From Epilithonimonas sp042695135 (GTDB lineage: Bacteria; Bacteroidota; Bacteroidia; Flavobacteriales; Weeksellaceae): a stretch of DNA of 64,000 bases. Under the pieces are notes generated by a model. It did not search any database, was not told where the DNA came from, and saw nothing but the letters and a program-made list of their open reading frames with translations. This document shows positions 33,649-43,244 of this stretch, piece by piece. The position numbers and the translations under genes are program-made. Where the stretch lies: NCBI RefSeq assembly GCF_042695135.1, contig NZ_CP170547.1, positions 3,472,001-3,536,000 of the forward strand. Direction: 5' to 3'. The first letter of the stretch is position 1, and the number at the start of each line of letters is the position of its first letter.

Positions 33649-33667
33649 GAGCCAAAGAAAAATCAAA

Positions 33668-35296
33668 ATGGATTTAGAATTCAATAAAAGAGAAGATATC
33701 AATAAACTGAAATATTCTGAAATAAAAAAGACCTTGTCAAAGATCAAATTGGGAGGCGGAGAAAAATCCCTTCAAAAACAACGCGATCAGGGAAAAATGA
33801 CCGTCAGAGAAAGGTTGGAATATCTTTTTGATAAAAATTCTGATTCCATAGAAATTGGTGCTTTTGCCGGTTACGAAATGTATGAGGAGTACGGCGGATG
33901 TCCTGCCGGCGGCGTTGTCGTAATGATGGGATATGTTTCCGGAAGGCAATGCATCGTGGTTGCGAATGACGCTACGGTAAAAGCAGGCGCCTGGTTTCCG
34001 ATCACAGGAAAGAAAAATCTGCGTGCTCAGGAAATTGCGATGGAAAACCGTTTGCCTATCATTTATTTAGTTGATTCGGCGGGCGTTTTTTTGCCGATGC
34101 AGGATGAGATCTTCCCGGATAAAGAAATGTTCGGCAGGATTTTCAGGAACAATGCGAAGATGAGTTCATCTGGTATCGTTCAGATCTCGGCCATTATGGG
34201 AAGCTGTGTTGCAGGTGGCGCTTACCTCCCGATTATGAGTGACGAAGCGATGATCGTGGACAAAACAGGTAGTATTTTCCTTGCTGGAAGTTATCTTGTG
34301 AAAGCAGCCATCGGAGAAAATATTGATAATGAAACACTCGGAGGTGCAACAACACACTGCGAAATATCAGGCGTGACAGATTACAAAGCCAAAGACGACA
34401 AAGATGCTCTTGACAGGATCAAAAATATTATGAAATCTCTCGGAGATTTTGATAAAGCCGGATTCGACAGAATCGAAAGTGCTCCACCGAAAGAAAACCC
34501 CGATAATATTTTCGGAGTAATGCCGGCGATCAGGTCTGAACAATATGATACACTGGAGATTATCAAATGTCTTGTCGACAATTCAGAATATGAGGAATAC
34601 AAACCGGATTACGGTAAAACCATCATCTGCTGCACGGCAAGAGTCGATGGGTGGAGTGTAGGAATTGTCGCCAATCAAAGGAAACTGGTAAAAAGCGGCA
34701 AAGGCGAGATGCAGTTTGGAGGTGTGATCTATTCCGATTCTGCGGATAAAGCGACAAGATTTATCGCCAATTGTAATCAGAGAAAAATTCCGTTGGTTTT
34801 CCTTCAGGACGTAACGGGGTTTATGGTTGGTTCTAAATCTGAGCAAGGCGGCATCATAAAAGACGGTGCAAAAATGGTAAATGCGGTCTCAAATTCAGTT
34901 GTTCCGAAATTTACTATCATTACGGGAAATTCTTATGGTGCAGGCAATTACGCCATGTGCGGAAAAGCCTATGATCCGAGGCTGATTGTTGCCTGGCCTT
35001 GGGCAGAACTCGCTGTAATGGGCGGTTCGCAAGCGGGAAAAGTGCTTCTTCAGATCCAGGAATCGGCACTTAAAAAGCAAGGAAAAGTGATTACGGATGA
35101 AGACAGAAAAGAACTTTTGGACAGAATTTTAAAAGATTATACATGCCAGACACAGCCAACTTATGCCGCTGCAAGGCTTTGGACAGATGCGATCATCAAT
35201 CCTGTGGATACCAGAAAATGGATCAGTATGGGAATTGAGGCCGCCAATCATTCGCCGATTACGGAGAAATTTAACCTTGGGGTAATTCAGGTTTGA
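33668..35296 (+). CDS. acyl-CoA carboxylase beta subunit (carboxyltransferase)
   Basis: 542-aa carboxyltransferase of the biotin-dependent acyl-CoA carboxylases, with crotonase-fold halves. N-terminal half: RERLEYLFD, EYGGCPAGGVV, and the block VFLPMQDEIFPDKEMFGRIF, which is close to the 3-methylcrotonyl-CoA carboxylase beta type (LPLQ.E.FPD...FGRIFYN). C-terminal half: QKLVKSGKGEMQFGGVIYS, FLQDVTGFMVG, SYGAGNYAMCG and AWPWAELAVMGGSQA. No biotin-carrying alpha subunit gene is in the window, so the partner is elsewhere. Leucine breakdown or another short-chain acyl-CoA is likely; substrate is inferred. Confidence 0.88.
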   Translation: MDLEFNKREDINKLKYSEIKKTLSKIKLGGGEKSLQKQRDQGKMTVRERLEYLFDKNSDSIEIGAFAGYEMYEEYGGCPAGGVVVMMGYVSGRQCIVVANDATVKAGAWFPITGKKNLRAQEIAMENRLPIIYLVDSAGVFLPMQDEIFPDKEMFGRIFRNNAKMSSSGIVQISAIMGSCVAGGAYLPIMSDEAMIVDKTGSIFLAGSYLVKAAIGENIDNETLGGATTHCEISGVTDYKAKDDKDALDRIKNIMKSLGDFDKAGFDRIESAPPKENPDNIFGVMPAIRSEQYDTLEIIKCLVDNSEYEEYKPDYGKTIICCTARVDGWSVGIVANQRKLVKSGKGEMQFGGVIYSDSADKATRFIANCNQRKIPLVFLQDVTGFMVGSKSEQGGIIKDGAKMVNAVSNSVVPKFTIITGNSYGAGNYAMCGKAYDPRLIVAWPWAELAVMGGSQAGKVLLQIQESALKKQGKVITDEDRKELLDRILKDYTCQTQPTYAAARLWTDAIINPVDTRKWISMGIEAANHSPITEKFNLGVIQV

Positions 35297-35329
35297 GCCC
35301 AGACGAAATACGATTAATTTAATATCAAT

Positions 35330-35420
35330 AAAAACCTGCGCAGTCATTTACCCGTCACTGCGCAGTGAAGCATCGATAGCTGCGCACTGACAACACGATA
35401 ACTACGCACTCGCAGAATCA
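35330..35420. repeat. GC-richer intergenic element with CTGCGCAGT inverted repeat
   Basis: A perfect 9-bp pair CTGCGCAGT/ACTGCGCAG near 35336-35369, followed by two decayed variants TGCGCACTGACA and ACGCACTCGCAG. Located between convergent genes; much higher GC than its surroundings. Confidence 0.5.
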
Positions 35421-35438
35421 CACCTGCTTATCAAAAAA

Positions 35439-35471
35439 AAACGAGGCATATCATATAGATAAACCTCGTTT
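35439..35471 (-). terminator. terminator of the metalloprotease gene
   Basis: AAACGAGG (35439-35446) with CCTCGTTT (35464-35471); on the minus strand followed by TTTTTTT. Confidence 0.75.
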
Positions 35472-35496
35472 CGATTAAACACAATTATGAACAATT

Positions 35497-38394
35497 TTAC
35501 TTTTTAATAACTTTGAAAATTTGTATTTCACTTCCAATATTGGTTTTGATGACATAGATTCCTGTGGAAAGTCTACTCATATCGATCGTATTTGCACCTT
35601 GATTAATTTTGATCAATTGCCCGGCAGCATTATATATTGAAATTGAATTTACTTTTTCTTTACTTGATATTGTCAGAATATCATAAACCGGATTTGGATA
35701 ATAATTAAAAGAAATTTTATTAGCATCCGAAACTTCTAACTGGCCGATATTCAGACTATAATCTTCCACCTGACCGTAATATGAATTTCCGCAAGGTGTC
35801 GTATTCGGGCTTGATATTGCACCGTAAAGTCTCACTCTCATTTTCGTTCTGCCTGTCGCAATGGATGACGGGATGGTAATCACACCTTTCCAGGGCGAAG
35901 TATTGTAAGTTGTTGTTAAAACTTTCTCTCCGGCATCATCGAAATCACCGTCCTGATTGAGATCTATCCATACAATCACCTGGTCATAATCCGCAGAACC
36001 AGTCGTAGAAGTTGCCGTAAAGTTATAGATCTGACCAGGCGTCACGTTTCCGATAATATTAGAGAAATCCTCGTAACCTGCATTAGAAGTTGAATTATTA
36101 TTAATATCAGCAAAAGTTATATTTGCAATCTTTTCAGACATCAGATAAGTAGATCCCGCTGCACAATATGTGTAAGCACCAGTAAATAATGTGAGATTGG
36201 TGTATGCTCCAACCGTACCATTACAAACCGCTGCTACATCGACTTGATAAGAAGTATTGATTGACAATTGTGATAATGCGTAATGATTTGTATTAATATT
36301 ATTGATCACTGTCCAATTGGTCTCAGAAGATTTTTTATATCTAAGAGTATACGTCGCATTAGCAACCAAATCCCAATCTATATTAGCCGTGGTCTGTGTA
36401 ATGCTACTTGCCAACAAGCTAGTCGGAGCAGAGCCATCACAAGCCAAAACACTTGAAACTGCTACTTTACCCAAAGCATAAAAAACGTTATCAACCGCAT
36501 ACACTCTTACATAGATATTCTGATTGGCAGGCACGGACGAGAAGTTTAATAATTCTGATCCGTCATTAGGTGTTGAAGCTATTAAAACAATCCAGGTAAG
36601 ACCTTGATCTGTTGTATAATCTATCTTTACATTAGAAACATTGTAAGGTGCAAGGTTCGTATTAACAACATCCCAAGTAATATTACTTGATACATTATTA
36701 TAAACCTTAACAGTCGTCATTTTAAAAGGACCTTCATTTCCTACTGTTATCATTTGTGATCCCGTTGCAGTCTGCTGTTGCGTAACATCCGGATGATTAT
36801 CTCTAACCAAAATTTTAAAATTCATTGTCCTTGCAACATTCGAAACCGCTTCCCAATCGGTTGCGCTTGATAGGTTTCCATTAATTACATTACTAAGTCT
36901 TGGAAAATATCTGGAAGGCGATGTAGAAGCGACAAGCGATCTGAATTTCGGACCTGTTGTATTATCTTCGGTTACTGATGTAATTGCAGAAGTTGCCAGA
37001 TCATATTCTTCCCAGCTGTAAGTGAGCGGATTATTTTCTGCATCCGATGCATTGGCTGTCAAAACAAAAGCAGTTCCTTTTGGGATCGTTTTGTTTGGCA
37101 AAGCTTCAACAACAGGCGGATTATTATCGATGCTTGAAACAGTTCCGCAACTTTGGGAATTCAAATAAGTATGAACCTGCTCAATACTTCTTACATGAAA
37201 GTAGGAATCTGAGTAGTTTTGTACATTAGCGTTGGTAATTCCTGCATATCCCATAATTGTAGAACCAGAACCCGGTTCCATATGAGCAGATTGATTTGGC
37301 GCAGACTGAATATCAAAAGAATAAGTGTGATCGGCACCAAACTGATGTCCCATCTCGTGAGCTACCAGATCTATATCAAAACGTTCGCCTTGCGGACCGC
37401 CAGTCCTAGGTGTGCTGAAAGCGGAACCTTTTGATGTTGCATCACTACTGCTGGACGGATTTCTGCAAACATTTCCAACACCTCCGGCATTTCCAGAACC
37501 GCCAGCTCTTCCAAACAGATGCCCAATATCATAGGCATCATTTCCAATAAGCGAGGTCAAAGTCTGTTGTAATTCCAGGTTCCACGCACCACCAATTCCA
37601 ACATTTGCATTAGAATAAGGATCTGTAGACGGATTGGTATAAATCAATTGAGGAAAATCCTGCAGATTCATATGGATGGCAAAATCTTTTTCGAAAACGC
37701 CATTCACACGCGTTATTGTTGCATTAATTGCAGAAAATGCCTGAGCAACTCCACCAAAATACTGAGTATATTCTCCTGTTACCGAAATCGCAAGTTTGTA
37801 GATTCTGTATTTCTTGTCACTGGATTTGCTGAAGTCGTTCGCAGCATTAGAAAAGTCTGATCCTTCTGATAATTTTTCAAGTTGGTGTTGACTTTGTATC
37901 GATTCCGAAGTTGAACAGGAAAAAGCGTGATCTCCGCTTCCCTTATTAGTTTTTGGAAAGACGCCGTAAACTGTTTTTTCTTTGTTCAATGGCTCAATAA
38001 ATTCGTACTGACCATCTTTGAACATCATCGACTGAAGATCGTAAGGCGAAACACTGAATCTCACATAAACCGTATGATCTCCAACTTTTGCTCCAACATA
38101 AGAGCCTAATTGATAACGGTCTGCCAATGACTTTTCCACTACCGGCAAACTATAGACTTCGAACTTTTCTATCTGTCCGTCCAATGTTGGCAAATCTATG
38201 ATAATTGGCTGGCTGTTTTTACCCGTTGGTTGTGCAGTTGCAAGTTTTGATCTTATCTCACTGAGATCGAGGGAATAGAAACTAGTCGCTTTTGTTTCTC
38301 TTGATTGTATTCCTTTCATTGCTGTTGGACTCCATTGAGCAAAACTCAATGTAATACCGAAACAAACGGAAAAGATTATTAAGACATTCTTCAT
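35497..38394 (-). CDS. T9SS-secreted reprolysin-like zinc metalloprotease
   Basis: 965 aa. Signal peptide (residues 1-19), a propeptide-like region, then a metzincin catalytic domain with HEMGHQFGADH (H346, E347, H350, H356) and a downstream Met-turn-like SGSTIMGYAG. It continues with beta domains, a fibronectin-like domain (SSITQTTANIDWDLVANATYTLRYK), a GEVED domain (VIVWIDLNQDGDFDDAGEKVL near residue 820) and a type A T9SS sorting domain ending KVIKK. It should be secreted or surface-attached through T9SS and to digest proteins. A cysteine-switch propeptide was not identified. Confidence 0.9.
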   Translation of the reverse strand: MKNVLIIFSVCFGITLSFAQWSPTAMKGIQSRETKATSFYSLDLSEIRSKLATAQPTGKNSQPIIIDLPTLDGQIEKFEVYSLPVVEKSLADRYQLGSYVGAKVGDHTVYVRFSVSPYDLQSMMFKDGQYEFIEPLNKEKTVYGVFPKTNKGSGDHAFSCSTSESIQSQHQLEKLSEGSDFSNAANDFSKSSDKKYRIYKLAISVTGEYTQYFGGVAQAFSAINATITRVNGVFEKDFAIHMNLQDFPQLIYTNPSTDPYSNANVGIGGAWNLELQQTLTSLIGNDAYDIGHLFGRAGGSGNAGGVGNVCRNPSSSSDATSKGSAFSTPRTGGPQGERFDIDLVAHEMGHQFGADHTYSFDIQSAPNQSAHMEPGSGSTIMGYAGITNANVQNYSDSYFHVRSIEQVHTYLNSQSCGTVSSIDNNPPVVEALPNKTIPKGTAFVLTANASDAENNPLTYSWEEYDLATSAITSVTEDNTTGPKFRSLVASTSPSRYFPRLSNVINGNLSSATDWEAVSNVARTMNFKILVRDNHPDVTQQQTATGSQMITVGNEGPFKMTTVKVYNNVSSNITWDVVNTNLAPYNVSNVKIDYTTDQGLTWIVLIASTPNDGSELLNFSSVPANQNIYVRVYAVDNVFYALGKVAVSSVLACDGSAPTSLLASSITQTTANIDWDLVANATYTLRYKKSSETNWTVINNINTNHYALSQLSINTSYQVDVAAVCNGTVGAYTNLTLFTGAYTYCAAGSTYLMSEKIANITFADINNNSTSNAGYEDFSNIIGNVTPGQIYNFTATSTTGSADYDQVIVWIDLNQDGDFDDAGEKVLTTTYNTSPWKGVITIPSSIATGRTKMRVRLYGAISSPNTTPCGNSYYGQVEDYSLNIGQLEVSDANKISFNYYPNPVYDILTISSKEKVNSISIYNAAGQLIKINQGANTIDMSRLSTGIYVIKTNIGSEIQIFKVIKK

Positions 38395-38430
38395 ATTAAT
38401 TATAAAAAGGCGTAATGATCATTAGGAAAA

Positions 38431-38462
38431 AACGAGGCTTTCAATTAGATCAGCCTCGCTTC
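38431..38462 (-). terminator. terminator of the beta-helix cargo gene
   Basis: CGAGGCT (38433-38439) with AGCCTCG (38452-38458); the same CGAGG stem as the terminator at 35439, suggesting duplication of gene ends. Confidence 0.65.
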
Positions 38463-38489
38463 CATTAAAAAAATTATGATGAATTAAAT

Positions 38490-40457
38490 TTATTTCTTGA
38501 TCACTTTCGTCATTTCTGTTTTCCCTTCTACAACTGTTTTCACAAAATAAATACCTGAAGAAAGCTTAGCAAGATTGATGACATTAGTATTATTCACTTC
38601 CTGAATTAGCTGTCCTGCAACATTATAAACAGAAATCTGATTCACTTTTTTATCAGAAGAAACCGTTAAAACATCACTTACAGGATTAGGAAAAACCTGG
38701 ATCTTCATCTTGTCTGCAACATCAGTTACCGCCATTGTTTCAATCGTGAATTCGTCTGCACCAATGTCCGGCGCTGTTGTACTTCTGGCTGCATCATCAA
38801 AATCAACCACGACATCAGTCAAAGAAACACCCTTGTTATCAATAGCTAAATTGTCAGAAGTCTGAGAAAGGTGAAGATCTGTATTGGATGTGAATACCGG
38901 AAGAGCTTGTAAAGAATTTAGATTACCTCCTAGGATACTCTTCATTCCTGTAAGATTTGTAAATGCTGGCGGACCTCCTGGAGTTTGACCCAAATTAGGA
39001 CCTGAACTATAATAGATATTGTTATCAATATTAGAATAAGTTGCTGCCACCGGTGGAACTGAGATTGCATATGTAGGTATTGTTGCATCTGCAAGGTTTA
39101 CCACAAAAATATTATTTCTGAGATCTATGGATCCTGCTGTAGAAACACTAGAACTGAATGCTATTGGAAGACCTTTGTTTGTTCCGTCATTTTGAGTTTC
39201 TGTTAAATAAACGGAATTGTTGTAAACTTTATAACCCGTTCCAGCATTGATCAAAATCCCGCCAGTATAATTAGCAGATGAGGTGTTTGCTGCAAAACTT
39301 GATACTTTTGAAATGAAATTATTGCTTACCAAAGTGTTTGATGCAGTTCCTGCTGACAAAATGATTGCCTCCGCTCCGTAGCCTACGGTAGTTGCTGTTC
39401 TTAACCCAACCAGATTATTAAGATTGTTCTGGCTGATAACAGTGCCAACCGTTGTGCCACCTAAACTAATTCCTGTAACAGAACTGTTGAATCCGTTGCT
39501 TGATAAGTTTGAAATTTTGTTTCTGAGAATTTTGTTTGCTGAAGGTACACTTCCTGCTCCCGCATTGGTGAAAATCTGAATGCCTGTGACACTGCCTCCT
39601 CCTGCATTATTGACACTTATGTTATCAATGATATTATCTGAAACCGTAGTATTCATTGTAGCAACTGCAAGCCACATTCCTCTTTTTACTTCGTTCGCTG
39701 TATTTTCGAAGTTCCCAATTTTGTTACTTGTAACCGATACGCCATCTGTTCCTCCTAGATAAATACCTACAAATCTATTGGCGTTATCCCCGCTCGTAGA
39801 AAGATCATTTTTAGTAATAAAAGATCCCGCACCATTACCTGTTGCAGAAGCTGCAAGGAAATAAATGCCGTAATACGATTTCTGGATAGAGTTATTTTCT
39901 AATCTGATATTATTAAAGTAACCTGCTGTTGCTGCTCCCGCAGTGTTGCTTACGATAATTCCGTATCCTGTAGTTTTCACCCCGTTGATAAGAGTGGTAT
40001 TCTTTATAGTAACATTGGTAAGTGGATTAGCAACATCCGATGATCCCATTGCGATAACCTGAGCTCCTGCTACATTACCATTTATAATACTTAGGTCCCT
40101 GCTGTCTGTTCCGTTATTACTTCCATCAATCGTTACGTTGCTTCCCAAGATTCTGAAAACAGGACCTGCGGCAGCACCTGTTATGGTTGCAGTGACACCT
40201 GCTGCAGGCTTTAACGATACAGATGTGAAATTGGAAGTTCCTGTACTTCTACTTAAAGCTGCTGTTGCAGTTTCTGAAGTATTGGCAGTGATTGTAATAT
40301 TGATAGCGCCTTGGTGCGTTCCAGCATTGATGGCATCAAAAGCACCTTTCACTGTGGTATAAGTTGCCGTTGCAGTTCCGGATGTTGCTGTTACGTCTAC
40401 TTGCGCAAAAGCTGCAGTACCCAATAAAATGGATAGAATTGATAAAGATTTTTTCAT
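38490..40457 (-). CDS. T9SS cargo protein with parallel beta-helix
   Basis: 655 aa with signal peptide (MKKSLSILSILLGTAAFAQ). Most of the chain repeats short beta rungs rich in Asn/Gly/Thr (NNIRLENNSIQKSYYGIYF, VSDNIIDNISVNN, LRNKISNLSSNGF), the pattern of right-handed parallel beta-helix proteins. A DIGADEF block and a type A sorting domain ending KVIKK close it. No catalytic residues can be assigned; relatives include polysaccharide lyases and adhesins. A role in adhesion or glycan binding is a guess. Confidence 0.8.
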   Translation of the reverse strand: MKKSLSILSILLGTAAFAQVDVTATSGTATATYTTVKGAFDAINAGTHQGAINITITANTSETATAALSRSTGTSNFTSVSLKPAAGVTATITGAAAGPVFRILGSNVTIDGSNNGTDSRDLSIINGNVAGAQVIAMGSSDVANPLTNVTIKNTTLINGVKTTGYGIIVSNTAGAATAGYFNNIRLENNSIQKSYYGIYFLAASATGNGAGSFITKNDLSTSGDNANRFVGIYLGGTDGVSVTSNKIGNFENTANEVKRGMWLAVATMNTTVSDNIIDNISVNNAGGGSVTGIQIFTNAGAGSVPSANKILRNKISNLSSNGFNSSVTGISLGGTTVGTVISQNNLNNLVGLRTATTVGYGAEAIILSAGTASNTLVSNNFISKVSSFAANTSSANYTGGILINAGTGYKVYNNSVYLTETQNDGTNKGLPIAFSSSVSTAGSIDLRNNIFVVNLADATIPTYAISVPPVAATYSNIDNNIYYSSGPNLGQTPGGPPAFTNLTGMKSILGGNLNSLQALPVFTSNTDLHLSQTSDNLAIDNKGVSLTDVVVDFDDAARSTTAPDIGADEFTIETMAVTDVADKMKIQVFPNPVSDVLTVSSDKKVNQISVYNVAGQLIQEVNNTNVINLAKLSSGIYFVKTVVEGKTEMTKVIKK

Positions 40458-40499
40458 ATAAGTTAGTTGAATTAATAGTTGAAATAAGGCACTGAAAAA

Positions 40500-40535
40500 T
40501 CGGCTACTGAAAAATAGATATTGAGCAATAGCCGA
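40500..40535 (-). terminator. terminator-like hairpin after the third T9SS cargo gene
   Basis: TCGGCTACTG (40500-40509) with CAATAGCCGA (40526-40535), one mismatch; minus-strand exit is ATTTTTCAG. Confidence 0.55.
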
Positions 40536-40576
40536 AAAGTTTTTAATTTTTTTTTTGAAGAGAATATAATTCAGAA

Positions 40577-42007
40577 TTACTTCTTGATGACTTTAGAAGT
40601 TTCTGTTTTTCCTTCTACATCTGTTTTTACAACATAAACACCAGCCGCAAGATTACTCATATTCACGGTATTTGCATTCTGGGCAGTTTTTACCAATTGT
40701 CCAGCCGCATTGTAAACAGAGATCGAGTTCACTTTTTTGTTGGAAGAAACAGTTAAAACATCCTTAACCGGATTAGGGTAAAACTGAACTTTGCTAAGAG
40801 AAGTTTCGTTGGTTGCCAATGCTTCTTTCACATTCAATGTATAATCTTCAACCTGTCCGTTGGTGTAATTTCCACAAGCTCCGGTTGGCCAGAACATCGC
40901 AAATGTCGAAGGTGAATTAACTTTTAGAATCCTCATTCTTGTATTTCCTATCACCGCATTTTCCGGAACTTTGATATTTAGTTCTGCAGACATATTATCC
41001 ATGCCTGTACTTCCTTTTACAAAACCGATTCTATAGATTTCGTTTTCATTATCAAGGATTCCGTTTTGGTTCCAATCGATAAAAGCGGTGAATGTGCTTA
41101 CTTTATATGCAGCCATAGCATTCCCTTTGACTGTAATTTTATACTCCTTGTTTCTTTCAACATTCCCGACTTTTGAAAGGAAATTCTCATAGGAACTGTT
41201 TGCATTAGGGTCGGAAGCATTAGAAATATCTGCAAAAGTAACCGATGTAATTGGTTCCGAAGCTGTTGCAGAAACACTGCAGTAAGATGATGTGCTTGGA
41301 TTATTTGGCAACACTCTTATTTTAGTGCTTCCTTTAAGACCTTCTCCGGACCAGTCATTATAACTTAAAATCCAGTTTCCTTCAACCGGAGAAATAGGAA
41401 CTATGCCAGCTGGCCCATAAACTGCAGAATTAAGATTGAAATCTACATCCAGCTCTCCATTTTCATCTGCGTACATCTCATCATATTTGTTGAGCTCCCA
41501 ACCACCAGAAGCAGGATCGCCAATATTTATTTTTACCTGGCCATATGGAACCAGATTTTTTACTTTTACAACGGCTCCTGAAACAAAATCTGCCATCTTA
41601 AATTCTGCCGGCGTGGAAATTCCTGTGATCACATTTTTAGGATCTTTTATTACTGTATAATTTCCAGTTGCTGTTTTTCCGGAAGTATCTTCAGCTTTCA
41701 ATGTATAATATCCTAAGGGAGAAACATTGGTCCATCCATTGAATTGGAAAGTGATATTGCCACTCGCATCTGTGGTGGAAGATAATGATCTCAGACCACC
41801 CTGAGGGTCGACGGATGTAAATTTAATTGTAGAGTTAGCCGCAAAACCACTTCCTGTAACTTTGATACCATAAGCCCAATACCAATATTCCAAAATGCTG
41901 TTTTCCGGAGCTGGATTGCTTGGAACTGTCGTATCTATAGAGATCGTCTGCGCAGATAAAAATCCGGACAAAAGCAGAGAGGCAAAAAAAGCGTTTTTCA
42001 ATTTCAT
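40577..42007 (-). CDS. T9SS cargo protein with GEVED domain
   Basis: 476 aa with signal peptide (MKLKNAFFASLLLSGFLSAQ). Residues 20-230 are Ig-like (IKFTSVDPQGGLRSLSSTTD), residues about 245-395 form a GEVED domain (FTAFIDWNQNGILDNENEIYR, GQVEDYTLNV), and a type A sorting domain ends KVIKK. The sorting domain is very like those of the two neighbouring cargo genes. No enzyme motif seen. Confidence 0.8.
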   Translation of the reverse strand: MKLKNAFFASLLLSGFLSAQTISIDTTVPSNPAPENSILEYWYWAYGIKVTGSGFAANSTIKFTSVDPQGGLRSLSSTTDASGNITFQFNGWTNVSPLGYYTLKAEDTSGKTATGNYTVIKDPKNVITGISTPAEFKMADFVSGAVVKVKNLVPYGQVKINIGDPASGGWELNKYDEMYADENGELDVDFNLNSAVYGPAGIVPISPVEGNWILSYNDWSGEGLKGSTKIRVLPNNPSTSSYCSVSATASEPITSVTFADISNASDPNANSSYENFLSKVGNVERNKEYKITVKGNAMAAYKVSTFTAFIDWNQNGILDNENEIYRIGFVKGSTGMDNMSAELNIKVPENAVIGNTRMRILKVNSPSTFAMFWPTGACGNYTNGQVEDYTLNVKEALATNETSLSKVQFYPNPVKDVLTVSSNKKVNSISVYNAAGQLVKTAQNANTVNMSNLAAGVYVVKTDVEGKTETSKVIKK

Positions 42008-42157
42008 ATTCTTGATTTTAAATTATAACCAAATGTAACTATGAAATTTTTGAAAAGAAAATTATTGATGTTTGGAATTATAGAAATTACAAGAATATTG
42101 ACACCCATTTTTAAGCTTCAACTCGCTGTTATTCATCACATTACAAATAAACAACAG

Positions 42158-43243
42158 CTAGTACTCATAGTTTGAAGAATCTATACCTTTAATCTTTTTA
42201 ATGATGTAAAATAAAGCAATCAAACCAAATAAAATTATCAAAAAAGCAAACAAATAGAACAATTTTTGATTATTTTCAAATTCCATATTTTGCGATTCTA
42301 TATTTTTATCAAGCAAATCAGAGAAAGATTTTTTCTCAGTGTTTTCATTTTCAAGCAGGTTTTTTTCCAGTTTCTGATTATAGAAAAAATATCTATTGGC
42401 ATTATTTTGACTAAGGTAATTTTGGCTCAGCGCATCATAAATTTCGGTCAGCAATCCAATATTCTGACTTTTTCCAACCTGTTTTTCTGTTTCTAATAAT
42501 ACCTGATTGGCTTTGAGGAAATCTTTTTTGTTGTCATAGGTTATAGCAAGACCTACCTTCGCATAAGAACTGATTTCCGATATTCGGTTTTTGTCCGCCT
42601 CTTTTATAACTTCTAAAAATATGGCTTCTGCTACGTCCGGTTTTCCAATATCTACCAAAGAATAACCTTTCTGGATCTTCGTAATATTTCTGTTCAGAAT
42701 GCTGCTCCTGTCATTGATTTTATTATACTCTTTGATCGCCTTATCAAAGTAGGTAATAGCGAATGCAGGATCCAGATTATCTTTGTAAATCAATGCTTTA
42801 ACAAAATAAATATTGGCACTCATCTGGTTGAGAGACTCGTCTTTGAGATAATCGATAATAGTTTCTGCTCTGTTGAGATAATTGATCGCTTTTTTATTAA
42901 GTTTCAAGATATAGTACTGATTTCCAATGAATCCCAAAGAATTGATCATCATCAAAGAATCTTTCGACTTCTGCGAAATATCCAGGGATTCGAAACCAGA
43001 TTTAAGAGCGGCGGAGGAAAGATGTTTTACAGAATATGCGCTGCCTTTTGCAAGAAGCAATTTACTTTGCAGCCTGTTATCCTCAATTTTTGGCTCCAGT
43101 TTTTTAACCATTATCAAAGCAGAATCCGGATCTACAAAAGCCATTCTATCTACTTCTGTGATCTGTTTTTCCAGTTTGGATTCGGATTGGGAGAAACCAA
43201 AAACTGACAACATCAAAAACAAGAGGTACAAACTTTTCTTCAT
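42158..43243 (-). CDS. TPR membrane protein, probable sensor partner lacking a DNA-binding domain
   Basis: 361 aa. Signal peptide (MKKSLYLLFLMLSVFGFSQ), about six TPR-like helical repeats facing the periplasm (residues 25-290), a short coiled segment, one membrane helix (about 326-347) and a 14-residue cytoplasmic tail. Its architecture equals the N-terminal two-thirds of the next upstream gene without the AraC domain. Start is one base after that gene's stop, so they are translationally linked. The C-terminus is a normal stop, not an obvious frameshift. Role inferred: ligand binding or modulation of its neighbour. Confidence 0.65.
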   Translation of the reverse strand: MKKSLYLLFLMLSVFGFSQSESKLEKQITEVDRMAFVDPDSALIMVKKLEPKIEDNRLQSKLLLAKGSAYSVKHLSSAALKSGFESLDISQKSKDSLMMINSLGFIGNQYYILKLNKKAINYLNRAETIIDYLKDESLNQMSANIYFVKALIYKDNLDPAFAITYFDKAIKEYNKINDRSSILNRNITKIQKGYSLVDIGKPDVAEAIFLEVIKEADKNRISEISSYAKVGLAITYDNKKDFLKANQVLLETEKQVGKSQNIGLLTEIYDALSQNYLSQNNANRYFFYNQKLEKNLLENENTEKKSFSDLLDKNIESQNMEFENNQKLFYLFAFLIILFGLIALFYIIKKIKGIDSSNYEY

Positions 43244-43244
43244 A

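Noticed and set aside
42158..43243. Frameshifted AraC sensor
   Set aside because: The short protein has its own signal peptide, membrane helix and natural tail; no AraC-like sequence follows its stop.
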